Assembly (NCBI RefSeq): GCF_014171475.1
Contig: NZ_CP048817.1
Location: 2,604,001-2,668,000, forward strand
From: Sphingomonas sp. So64.6b
Lineage (GTDB): Bacteria; Pseudomonadota; Alphaproteobacteria; Sphingomonadales; Sphingomonadaceae
Length of the DNA: 64,000 nucleotides
Reading direction: 5' to 3'
Shown: positions 54,873 to 62,340 of the stretch, piece by piece
How positions within the stretch are numbered: the first letter of the stretch is position 1
Layout: every line of letters starts with the position of its first letter
The notes under the pieces: generated by a model
The model's input: the letters and a program-made list of their open reading frames with translations, nothing else
Database searches by the model: none
What the model was told of the DNA's origin: nothing
Made by a program: the position numbers and the translations under genes

Positions 54873-54915
54873 GGCTATGGATTAACCCATAACCGGCGAG
54901 ATATATGTGAGTCAA
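54873..54915 (-). promoter_or_regulatory. Promoter and operator of the third ArsR operon
   Basis: On the minus strand TTGACT (54910-54915) and TTATGG (54887-54892) are 17 nt apart. The inverted repeat GGCTATGG-ATTAAC-CCATAACC (54873-54894; core TATGG-N6-CCATA, one mismatch in the outer arms) covers the -10 and the transcription start. Confidence 0.65.
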
Positions 54916-55064
54916 GCCGAGATGGAGTACATCCCGCCGGCAGGCGCTTTGGAGAAGCTCAGCTGCTGCTTGAGCCTTAAACTGCCCTGCTCCAAGAATG
55001 CCTCACTGGTTATGCATTGATGGCGCACCGGAGTTCGGGACGGGCAACCGCCGATGCCATGAGA

Positions 55065-55697
55065 TCAGCTGCGGCGAAACACCAGGATCAGATTATTGGC
55101 GGGCATCTCGACAACCCGTTCCAGCGTCATGCCCTGTTTCAGGGCCGCAGCAACGACATCTTCGACCCGCCGCAATCCCCAGCGCGGATCGCGGCTTTTG
55201 AGCGATTCGTCGAACGCCTCGTTGCTCGGCGCGGTGGGATAGCCGTCCCGGCGATACGGCCCGTAGAGGATCAGCGGCCCGTCTTTGGGAATAAGCCGTC
55301 CTGCCCCTGCCAGCAGACCGAGCGTCGCCTCCCATGGGCTGATATGCACCATGTTGACGCACAGGATCGCATCGCTGCGATCGATCGGCCAGTCGCCGGT
55401 CGCGGCGTCGAGATCGAGCGGCGGGCGGACATTGGCCAGCCCGTGACACCATGCCGCGATCGAGGTCCGCCCGCCGACATCAGGATCGCTCGGCTGCCAG
55501 TCCAACGCGGGGAAAGCGGTCGCGAGATAGGCACAATGCTCGCCGGAGCCGCTCGCGATTTCCAGCACCAGCCCGGCCGCCGGCAGGATATCGCGCAGCA
55601 CGGCGGCGATTGCCTCACGGTTGCGCAGCGTCGCCGGCGCATGCTTGCGCGGTTCCACGCCCGCTTCGGCCACGACCCAGGGCGCTGGCCCGGTCAT
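55065..55697 (-). CDS. DUF938 family SAM-dependent methyltransferase-like protein
   Basis: A 210-residue protein of the DUF938 group: EPRKHAPATLRNREAIAAVLRDILPAAGLVLEIASGSGEHCAYLATAFPALDWQPSDPDVGGRTSIAAWC. The LEIASGSGEH is a class I methyltransferase motif I, DAILCVNMVHISPWEATLGLLAGAGRLIPKDGPLILYGPYRRDG covers motifs III-V, and SNEAFDESLKSRDPRWGLRRVEDV is family-specific. The substrate is unknown. It lies 10 bp after the CcdC-like gene on the same strand. Confidence 0.88.
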   Translation of the reverse strand: MTGPAPWVVAEAGVEPRKHAPATLRNREAIAAVLRDILPAAGLVLEIASGSGEHCAYLATAFPALDWQPSDPDVGGRTSIAAWCHGLANVRPPLDLDAATGDWPIDRSDAILCVNMVHISPWEATLGLLAGAGRLIPKDGPLILYGPYRRDGYPTAPSNEAFDESLKSRDPRWGLRRVEDVVAAALKQGMTLERVVEMPANNLILVFRRS

Positions 55698-55707
55698 CCT
55701 TCCCGGC

Positions 55708-56229
55708 TCAAGCCGCTCGCGCCGCTTGAAGCAGCCGTTTGGCGCGCAGATACATCTCCACTCGCTGTGCCGTGAGCAGGCCGAGCGCCATGGCGATCAG
55801 CACGTCGGTCACCACCAGCGCGTTCAGGTGCGATACCGCGCCGTTCATTTGCGCCAATTCCCGGGCGCCGAAGCGCACCAGAATCAGCACGACAATGAAC
55901 AGGAGCGCGGCCGGCGACGGCTGATGGTTGAGCGCGTGCGTCTCGGGATCGACGCTGATCCGCATCATCCGGCCACGCTGCCATCCCAACGCCGCACCGA
56001 ACACCAACGCGAGCGCGCAATAGAGCCATGTCATGCCCGCCGGCGGGACCTGACTCAGCACGAAAATAGCGAGCAGCAGATAGGCCACCGGCAACACCCA
56101 CAGCCGCTCCAGCTTGAGCGGCCGGGCGCGGCTCATTCGGCGGATGCGGAAGAACAGTATGATCGCGACGACTACACCGGTAATCGCGTAGGTAATGAGC
56201 TGATTTGGATGGACCGCCTGAACCTGCAT
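55708..56229 (-). CDS. CcdC/DUF1453-type membrane protein
   Basis: A 173-residue protein with five hydrophobic segments. After the first, RIRRMSRARPLKLERLWVLPVAYLLLAIFV matches the R.R.M...RPL..ERL..LP motif of CcdC/DUF1453 proteins, and GAALGWQRGRMMRISVDPETHALNHQPSPAALLFIVVLILVRFGARE includes the GxxxGxxRGR and DPxTG-like block. The role of the family is unclear. It is 10 bp upstream of the DUF938 gene and follows gcvPB by about 70 bp. Confidence 0.8.
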   Translation of the reverse strand: MQVQAVHPNQLITYAITGVVVAIILFFRIRRMSRARPLKLERLWVLPVAYLLLAIFVLSQVPPAGMTWLYCALALVFGAALGWQRGRMMRISVDPETHALNHQPSPAALLFIVVLILVRFGARELAQMNGAVSHLNALVVTDVLIAMALGLLTAQRVEMYLRAKRLLQAARAA

Positions 56230-56302
56230 CTCGCCCCTCGACTAACCGCGAATCGCACTACGCTCCTTGCGCAGTGCGATCCACAGCGCAATCGTGACGG
56301 GC

Positions 56303-57871
56303 TTACTCCGCCGCCTGGGCCAGTTCGGGATCCTTCCACACCAGCACCGGCTTGCGTGCCGCCAGCGTCTCGTCGAGCCGGCTGCGCGGCGCGAAGTGCG
56401 GCGCGGATTTCAGCGCGACATCGCCTGCCTTGGCCCGTTCCGCGACCGAGCGCAGCGCGCCGATGAACTGATCGAGCGCCGCCTTGCTCTCGGTCTCGGT
56501 CGGTTCGACCAGCATCGCGCCATGCACTACGAGCGGGAAATACATCGTCATCGGGTGATAGCCCTCGTCGATCAGGCCCTTGGCGATATCGATCGTCGAG
56601 AAACCTTCGGCCAGGTTCGAATCCGAGAACAGCGCTTCGTGCATGCAGGGTCCCGACGTCCCGAACGGCGCATCAAGCGTCGAGTCGAGCGAGCGCAGGA
56701 TATAATTGGCGTTGAGCACCGCATCCTCGGCGACCTGACGCAGTCCGTCTGCGCCGTGGCTGAGGATATAGGTCAGCGCCCGCGTAAACATGCCCATCTG
56801 ACCCTGGAACGCGACCATCCTGCCAAAGCTTTGGTCATGATGCTCATCGGCTGTTTCTTCCTCGACCAGACGGAAGCCGTCGCTCGTCTGCTCGACGAAC
56901 GGCAGCGGCGCATAGGGGCTCAGCGCCTCCGAGAACACCACCGGCCCCGACCCCGGTCCGCCGCCGCCATGCGGCGTGGAGAAGGTCTTGTGCAAATTGA
57001 TGTGCATCGCATCGATGCCGAGATCGCCCGGACGGACGCGTCCAACGATCGCGTTGAAATTGGCGCCGTCGCAATAGACCAGCCCGCCCGCCGCATGCAC
57101 CGCATCGGAGATCGCGCGCATATCGCGCTCGAACAGTCCGCAGGTATTGGGGTTGGTGATCATCACGCCGGCCACGTCCGGCCCGAGCCGCGCGGTCAGC
57201 GCCGCCAGGTCGACCCGACCTTCGGCAGTCGCCGGGATATCCTCGACCGCATAGCCGGCAAAGGCGGCGGTCGCCGGGTTGGTGCCATGCGCGCTTTCCG
57301 GCACCAGGATTGTCTTGCGATGCCCCTCGCCGCGCGCTTCGAGCGCCGCGCGGATCGCCAGGATGCCGCACAGCTCGCCATGCGCGCCCGCCTTGGGGCT
57401 CATCGCGACCGAATGCATGCCGGTCAGCGTGACCAGCCAGTGCGCGAGCTGATGGATCACCTCAAGCGCGCCCTGCACCGTATCGACCGGCGCGAGCGGG
57501 TGGACATCGGCGAAACCGGGCAGGCGCGCCATCTTCTCGTTGAGGCGTGGGTTGTGCTTCATCGTGCATGACCCAAGCGGGAACAGGCCGAGGTCGATCG
57601 CGTAATTCTGCCGCGACAGGCGCGTATAATGGCGTACCGCCTCGGGCTCGGACAGGCCGGGAAGGCCGATCGGCTTTGCCCGGCCCAGCGTGCCGAGACG
57701 CGAGGGTGCCTTGACCGGGGGCGCCACTTCAATGCCGGTGGTTTCGGTCGAGCCGATCTCAAAGATCAGCGCCTCTTCGAGCATCAGCCCCTTGTTGCCG
57801 GTGAAGGTCGGCGCCGTGCTGTTGCCGGCTACAGGCGTTTCGGGACGCCAGCCGCTTGCGTTGATCGTCAT
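56303..57871 (-). CDS. gcvPB: Glycine dehydrogenase (decarboxylating) subunit 2
   Basis: A 522-residue C-terminal-half subunit of split P-protein, which decarboxylates glycine and passes aminomethyl to lipoyl-GcvH. The PLP lysine is K295 in DAMHINLHKTFSTPHGGGGPGSGP. The conserved LGSCTMKHNPRLNEKMARLPGFADVHPLAP and SPKAGAHGELCGILAIR blocks are present. It pairs with gcvPA upstream, separated by 133 bp that include a 88-bp extragenic repeat. It is last gene of the gcv operon. Confidence 0.97.
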   Translation of the reverse strand: MTINASGWRPETPVAGNSTAPTFTGNKGLMLEEALIFEIGSTETTGIEVAPPVKAPSRLGTLGRAKPIGLPGLSEPEAVRHYTRLSRQNYAIDLGLFPLGSCTMKHNPRLNEKMARLPGFADVHPLAPVDTVQGALEVIHQLAHWLVTLTGMHSVAMSPKAGAHGELCGILAIRAALEARGEGHRKTILVPESAHGTNPATAAFAGYAVEDIPATAEGRVDLAALTARLGPDVAGVMITNPNTCGLFERDMRAISDAVHAAGGLVYCDGANFNAIVGRVRPGDLGIDAMHINLHKTFSTPHGGGGPGSGPVVFSEALSPYAPLPFVEQTSDGFRLVEEETADEHHDQSFGRMVAFQGQMGMFTRALTYILSHGADGLRQVAEDAVLNANYILRSLDSTLDAPFGTSGPCMHEALFSDSNLAEGFSTIDIAKGLIDEGYHPMTMYFPLVVHGAMLVEPTETESKAALDQFIGALRSVAERAKAGDVALKSAPHFAPRSRLDETLAARKPVLVWKDPELAQAAE

Positions 57872-57904
57872 GCCAGCACCTCGTGATTGCGCGCTGCCTC
57901 AACC

Positions 57905-57992
57905 CCGTTCGGGCTGAGCCTGTCGAAGCCCGGCCCTTCTTGTCGACGGCAGCAAAGGAAGAACGGCCCTTCGACAAGCTCAGGGCGAACGG
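57905..57992. repeat. Inverted-repeat extragenic element between gcvPA and gcvPB
   Basis: CCGTTCGGGCTGAGCCTGTC plus GAAG (57905-57928) is matched in inverse by CTTCGACAAGCTCAGGGCGA plus ACGG (57969-57992), with a 40-nt middle. This sequence type (GTTCGGGCTGAGCCTGTCGAAG) is a well-known intergenic repeat in sphingomonads and other proteobacteria. Confidence 0.8.
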
Positions 57993-58004
57993 AAGAAAGG
58001 TGGG

Positions 58005-59363
58005 TCATGCCAACACCTCCTGCAGCGCGGTCGCCAGCGCCTCGACATCCTCCGCCGTCGTCGTCTCGGTCACCGCGACGACCAGCCCGTTGGCCAGTTC
58101 TGCCTCGTCCGGATAGAGCCGCCCGAGCGATACGCCCGCCAGAATACCGCGCTCGGCCAGCGTCCGCACGACGGGACGCGCTTCCTGCGGCAGCCTGATG
58201 GTGAATTCGTTGAAAAATGCCGGCGTCACCAGCTCGACTCCGGGCACTTGCACCAAGCGATCCGCCGCCGCCGATGCGCCGGCATGATTGGTCTCGGCCA
58301 GCGCGCGCAAGCCTGCTTCGCCGAGAAGCGTCATGTGGATCGAGAAGGCCAGCGCACACAGGCCGCTATTGGTGCAGATGTTCGAGGTCGCCTTTTCGCG
58401 CCGGATATGCTGCTCGCGGGTCGACAGCGTCAGCACGAAGCCACGCCGGCCATCCGCATCGAGCGTCTCGCCGCACAGCCGCCCCGGCATCTGGCGGACA
58501 TATTTCTCCTTGCAGCCGAACAGGCCGACATAGGGTCCGCCGAACTGCAGCCCGACGCCGATCGACTGGCCTTCGCCGACGACGATATCGGCATCCATCT
58601 CGCCCGGCGACTTGATCGCGCCGAGCGCGACCGGCTCAGTTACCACCGCAATCAACAGCGCCTTCTTCGCATGGCACGCATCGGCCAGCGCGGTCAGGTC
58701 GGCGATGCGACCGAGGATGTCGGGATATTGCACCACAACGCATGAGGTATCGCCGTCGATCGATGCGATCAGCCGGTCGATATCGGTCTCCGCGGTCAGC
58801 GTCGGCGCCGATGTGTCGAGCACATCGCCGGTGAACTTGGCCATGGTCTTGGCGACCGAGACATAGTGCGGATGCAGGCCGGAGGAGAGCAACGCCTTGC
58901 CGCGCTTGGTAATGCGCCGCGCCATCACGATCGCCTCCCAGCAGGCGGTCGATCCGTCGTACATCGACGCGTTGGCGACATCGGTGCCGAGCAGCCGCGC
59001 GACCTGGGTCTGAAACTCGAACAGCATCTGCAGCGTGCCCTGCGCGATCTCGGGCTGATACGGCGTATAGGCGGTCAGGAACTCGCCGCGCTGGATCAGA
59101 TGATCGACCGAGGCCGGCACATGATGCTTGTACGCGCCGCAACCGAGGAAGAACGGCCCGTCCCCCGCCGCGACATTCTTGCGCGCGAGCGCGGTCATGT
59201 GCCGCTCGACCGCGAGTTCGCTGGCGTGAAGCGGCAGGCCGCGGATCGGGCCGTCGAGCTGGGCGACGCCGGGCACATCGACGAACAATTCGTCGATCGA
59301 GGCGGCACCGATGACGGCGAGCATTGCCTTGCGGTCGGACTGGGTCAGGGGAAGATAGCGCAT
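58005..59363 (-). CDS. gcvPA: Glycine dehydrogenase (decarboxylating) subunit 1
   Basis: A 452-residue N-terminal-half subunit of split P-protein ([148 protein letters not shown]). The family hallmarks F.G.G.Y.H..P..V......EF.T.YTPYQPE are intact. It lies between gcvH and gcvPB, with a repeat block on each side. Confidence 0.97.
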   Translation of the reverse strand: MRYLPLTQSDRKAMLAVIGAASIDELFVDVPGVAQLDGPIRGLPLHASELAVERHMTALARKNVAAGDGPFFLGCGAYKHHVPASVDHLIQRGEFLTAYTPYQPEIAQGTLQMLFEFQTQVARLLGTDVANASMYDGSTACWEAIVMARRITKRGKALLSSGLHPHYVSVAKTMAKFTGDVLDTSAPTLTAETDIDRLIASIDGDTSCVVVQYPDILGRIADLTALADACHAKKALLIAVVTEPVALGAIKSPGEMDADIVVGEGQSIGVGLQFGGPYVGLFGCKEKYVRQMPGRLCGETLDADGRRGFVLTLSTREQHIRREKATSNICTNSGLCALAFSIHMTLLGEAGLRALAETNHAGASAAADRLVQVPGVELVTPAFFNEFTIRLPQEARPVVRTLAERGILAGVSLGRLYPDEAELANGLVVAVTETTTAEDVEALATALQEVLA

Positions 59364-59375
59364 CGAACATGCTCC

Positions 59376-59518
59376 CCCCTCCCTTTCAAGGGAGGGGCTG
59401 GGGGTGGGTCAGCTAAGGGCGGGCTCGATGCCCGGCCTTAGCTTCGGGCTAGGTGAGACGCATCTTCGGGCTCGCAGACGCTCGCACCCACCCCAACCCC
59501 TCCCTTGAAAGGGAGGGG
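59376..59518. repeat. Composite palindromic repeat between gcvH and gcvPA
   Basis: Two inverted copies of a GC-rich palindrome flank the block: CCCCTCCCTTTCAAGGGAGG plus GG with CTGGGGGTGGGT (59376-59409), and ACCCACCCCAACCCCTCCC plus TTGAAAGGGAGGGG (59486-59518). Between them AGCTAAGG-N17-CCTTAGCT (59411-59443) forms another stem. The arrangement is like a bacterial REP doublet. Confidence 0.75.
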
Positions 59519-59529
59519 CTTAAGAGGGT

Positions 59530-59901
59530 TTAGAGTTTCGCGACGAATGCCGCGTAAGCTGTCTCGTCCATCAGGCTTTCGAGCTCGCTCGGGTCCGACA
59601 GCGTGATCTTGTAGAACCAGCCGTCGCCTTCCGGATCCTCGTTGACCAGGCCCGGCGTGTCGGCGAGATCGTCATTGCTCTCGAGCACCGTGCCGGTGGC
59701 CGGCGCATAGACGTCGGATGCCGCCTTGACCGATTCGACCACTGCGGCCTCATCGCCCTTGGTCAGTTCCTTGCCTTCCTCTGGCACGTCAACGAACACG
59801 ATGTCGCCGAGCTGGCCCTGCGCATAATCGCTGATTCCGACGGTGCCGATGTCACCATCGACATCGATCCATTCATGGTCTTCGGTAAAGTAACGGCTCA
59901 T
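59530..59901 (-). CDS. gcvH: Glycine cleavage system protein H
   Basis: A 123-residue lipoyl carrier ([120 protein letters not shown]). Lys59 in [15 protein letters not shown] is the lipoylation site. It shuttles the aminomethyl group between GcvP and GcvT. It lies 17 bp after gcvT. Confidence 0.97.
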   Translation of the reverse strand: MSRYFTEDHEWIDVDGDIGTVGISDYAQGQLGDIVFVDVPEEGKELTKGDEAAVVESVKAASDVYAPATGTVLESNDDLADTPGLVNEDPEGDGWFYKITLSDPSELESLMDETAYAAFVAKL

Positions 59902-59918
59902 TTCATTTGCCTCCCAGA

Positions 59919-61061
59919 TTATAAAGGCTGCCGGACGTAGCGGTGGGGAATAAATGGCATTGCGGTCACGGTCGCTTGATGGACCTTGCCGCGCTGCACG
60001 AGTTGAATGACGGTGCCTGGTGTCGCCATGGCGGTTGGAACATACGCCATTGCAATCGGTGCCCCGACGCTTGGTGCGAAACCGCCGCTGGTGACGCGAC
60101 CGACATCGGAGCCATCGGCATCGACCACCACCGCGCCTTCGCGCACCGGCTGGCGGCCTTCGATCATCAAACCGACGCGCTTCTGGATCGCGCCTTGTTC
60201 GCGTTCCATCAGGATGCGCTCGGCACCCGGGAAGCCACCTTCCTCGCGGCGGCGCTTGGAGATCGCAAAGCCGAGATCGGCGGCGATCGGCGTCGTCTCG
60301 GGATCGAGGTCATGGCCGTAAAGCGGCAAGCCGGCCTCAAGCCGCAGCGAATCGCGTGCGCCGAGGCCGATCGGCTTGACCTCGGCGTGCGCGCACAGCG
60401 CATCGGCGAATGCGACCGCGGACTCGCCTGGCAGTGAAATCTCGAACCCGTCCTCGCCGGTATAACCCGAGCGGCTGATCCCGAGCGGCACGCCGTTCCA
60501 TTCGAACGGTGCGGCCTGCATGAAGACCAGCGCCTCGACCCCTGGCACCAGCCGCGCCAGCACATCGACCGCCTTGGGGCCCTGCAGCGCGAGCAGCGCG
60601 GCGTCCTCGTTATAATTGATCGTGATATCGTCGGGCAGATGATCGAGCAGATGCGCGATATCGTCCTGCTTCACCGCGCCATTGACGACGAGATAGAGGT
60701 GATCCCCGGCATTGGTGATCATCAGGTCGTCGAGAATGCCGCCATTGTCGGAGAGCAGCAGCGAATAGCGCATCCGCCCCGGCGCAAGCGCGGAGATGTC
60801 GCCCGGCACGAGCGCCTCGAGCGCCTTGGCGACATTGTCGCCGATCAGCTGCAGCTGCCCCATATGGGATACGTCGAACAGGCCCGCGCTTTCACGCACC
60901 CAGAGATGTTCGGCCATGATGCCTTCATACTGGACCGGCATATGGTAACCGGCGAACTCGACCATCCGGCCATCGTGCGCGCGGTGCCACGCGTCGAGCG
61001 GCAGCGTCTGGATTTCGATTTCAGGGCCGTCCTGGCCCGGGCTGTCGTTATGATCGCTCAA
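59919..61061 (-). CDS. gcvT: Glycine cleavage system aminomethyltransferase (T protein)
   Basis: A 380-residue folate-dependent T-protein ([98 protein letters not shown]...). It releases NH3 and transfers C1 to tetrahydrofolate. I place the start at a TTG (61061, [10 protein letters not shown]) because GGAGA lies 6 nt upstream. The ATG at 61112 would follow the riboswitch immediately and adds a basic, unconserved 17 residues. It is first gene of gcvTH-PA-PB. Confidence 0.95.
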   Translation of the reverse strand: MSDHNDSPGQDGPEIEIQTLPLDAWHRAHDGRMVEFAGYHMPVQYEGIMAEHLWVRESAGLFDVSHMGQLQLIGDNVAKALEALVPGDISALAPGRMRYSLLLSDNGGILDDLMITNAGDHLYLVVNGAVKQDDIAHLLDHLPDDITINYNEDAALLALQGPKAVDVLARLVPGVEALVFMQAAPFEWNGVPLGISRSGYTGEDGFEISLPGESAVAFADALCAHAEVKPIGLGARDSLRLEAGLPLYGHDLDPETTPIAADLGFAISKRRREEGGFPGAERILMEREQGAIQKRVGLMIEGRQPVREGAVVVDADGSDVGRVTSGGFAPSVGAPIAMAYVPTAMATPGTVIQLVQRGKVHQATVTAMPFIPHRYVRQPL

Positions 61062-61117
61062 TGCCGGTCTCCGTCGAAGGTGCGACGCACGGCCGCGCAA
61101 CAGCGCTGCCATTCGCC

Positions 61118-61308
61118 ACCCCCTCTGTCACGGGACCTGAGAGCTTTGACCATATCGCCTGACGGCGGCACGGCTTACCCCTTCGGTGGGCCGGGCGAAC
61201 GCCGCCAGGCCGCTTTCCAGAGTGTCGATTCGGCGCGCGCGGTCCCGTTTGCCTGAGAGATTCCGGGGCGGTTGCTCCTTCGGCGGCCTATTGAAAGGCT
61301 CTCTCCCG
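61118..61308 (-). ncRNA. Tandem glycine riboswitch upstream of gcvT
   Basis: On the minus strand two consecutive glycine aptamers are visible. Aptamer 1 runs from GGGAGAGAGCC (61307) through GCCGCCGAAGGAGCAA to AATCTCTCAGGCAAACGG (ending near 61240). Aptamer 2 runs from ACTCTGGAAAGC through CACCGAAGGGGTAA to AGCTCTCAGGTCCCGTGACAG (ending near 61119). The CCGAAGG.G.AA and CTCTCAGG(C/T) motifs are diagnostic. It activates the glycine-cleavage operon in response to glycine, leaving about 57 nt to the TTG start of gcvT. Confidence 0.93.
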
Positions 61309-61396
61309 CGCGTGCCCATGTCGGTTGCCCGACATCGACAAGGCCGGTGTGACGCGGCGCAGCAACCGAGTCAACGTGTCTTGAACATGGCACGCA

Positions 61397-62329
61397 TCAA
61401 TTGCCAGGTGACTGACCTGGCCGGACCGCGAACATCGCCTTCAGCAGGGCGGCGAGACGATAGCCGGCTAAGGTCACTCGCTGTTCCGAGACGTGCACGA
61501 CCGCCTCGGCATAGCCCGGCGCGGCTGACTGGGCGGTGGCCGCTGACGTCGCCTGCGGCACATCGGCGCGATAGGCCACCGAGGCGGCGAGCGCGCGACT
61601 CTCCGCAAGCCAGTGCTCGCTCGCATCGGGTGCCGCGACCGGATGCGACAAGGCATCGGCAAAGCGCGTGCGGGGAAAGCGCGTTTCCAAATCGCGTGCG
61701 CGGGCAAATGCCGCCGCGGCGGCACCGTCGCGGCTGACCGAATCGTCCCAGAACCAATGCAGCGACACCGGCTGGCCAGTGACCGAATCGCGCACGAACA
61801 CCTTCGATCCGCCGTCATCGCCCTGCGGCCAATCGGGCGCGACGCGCTCGGCGCTGTGCAGCGGCTGATGGAGATCGGCCACGACGTGGAGGATCCAGCA
61901 CAGCGCGACCGCACGGTCGGCAGCCGGCGCCCGGGGATCACGCGCGACCGAAAGGTTGAGCGCCAGCGCTGCCACGCCCGATCCTTTCGCGGCGGTTGCA
62001 TTGCCTTTCCCCACCGCCCGCAGCTGATAATGCCAGGTTGGATGATCATCCGGGCCGCCGCGTACATCATCGGGCCAGCGCGCCATTTCCAGAAACAAGC
62101 GCCGGTCGCGCTCCGCACCTTCGGCCCGGTCGATCGCCACCTGAAACGGGCCGGGATCGGGGTGAGCGGCGAGCAGCCGCAACATTTCCGCGACCGCCGC
62201 CGGGTCGTCGCGCATCAGCTCGTCATAGGCGATGGCGGCAGCGACCATATGCCCCGGCCGCGACCAGGCGCTGGCGGGCGCCGGCGCAACGATGGCAGCG
62301 ACGATCAGCAACGCGAGTGGCGGTTTCAT
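61397..62329 (-). CDS. S1/P1 nuclease family protein, exported
   Basis: A 310-residue zinc-dependent nuclease. After the signal peptide (MKPPLALLIVAAIVAPAPASA) the mature protein starts with Trp22 and carries His27 (WSRPGHMVAA), the N-terminal zinc ligands of this family. Further ligands are visible in CWILHVVADLHQPLHSAERV and LHWFWDDSV. These enzymes cleave single-stranded DNA, RNA and 3'-phosphates, often for nutrient scavenging. It lies 11 bp downstream of the TonB-dependent receptor gene and may be cotranscribed with it. Confidence 0.9.
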   Translation of the reverse strand: MKPPLALLIVAAIVAPAPASAWSRPGHMVAAAIAYDELMRDDPAAVAEMLRLLAAHPDPGPFQVAIDRAEGAERDRRLFLEMARWPDDVRGGPDDHPTWHYQLRAVGKGNATAAKGSGVAALALNLSVARDPRAPAADRAVALCWILHVVADLHQPLHSAERVAPDWPQGDDGGSKVFVRDSVTGQPVSLHWFWDDSVSRDGAAAAAFARARDLETRFPRTRFADALSHPVAAPDASEHWLAESRALAASVAYRADVPQATSAATAQSAAPGYAEAVVHVSEQRVTLAGYRLAALLKAMFAVRPGQSPGN

Positions 62330-62340
62330 CTCGAATCCTC

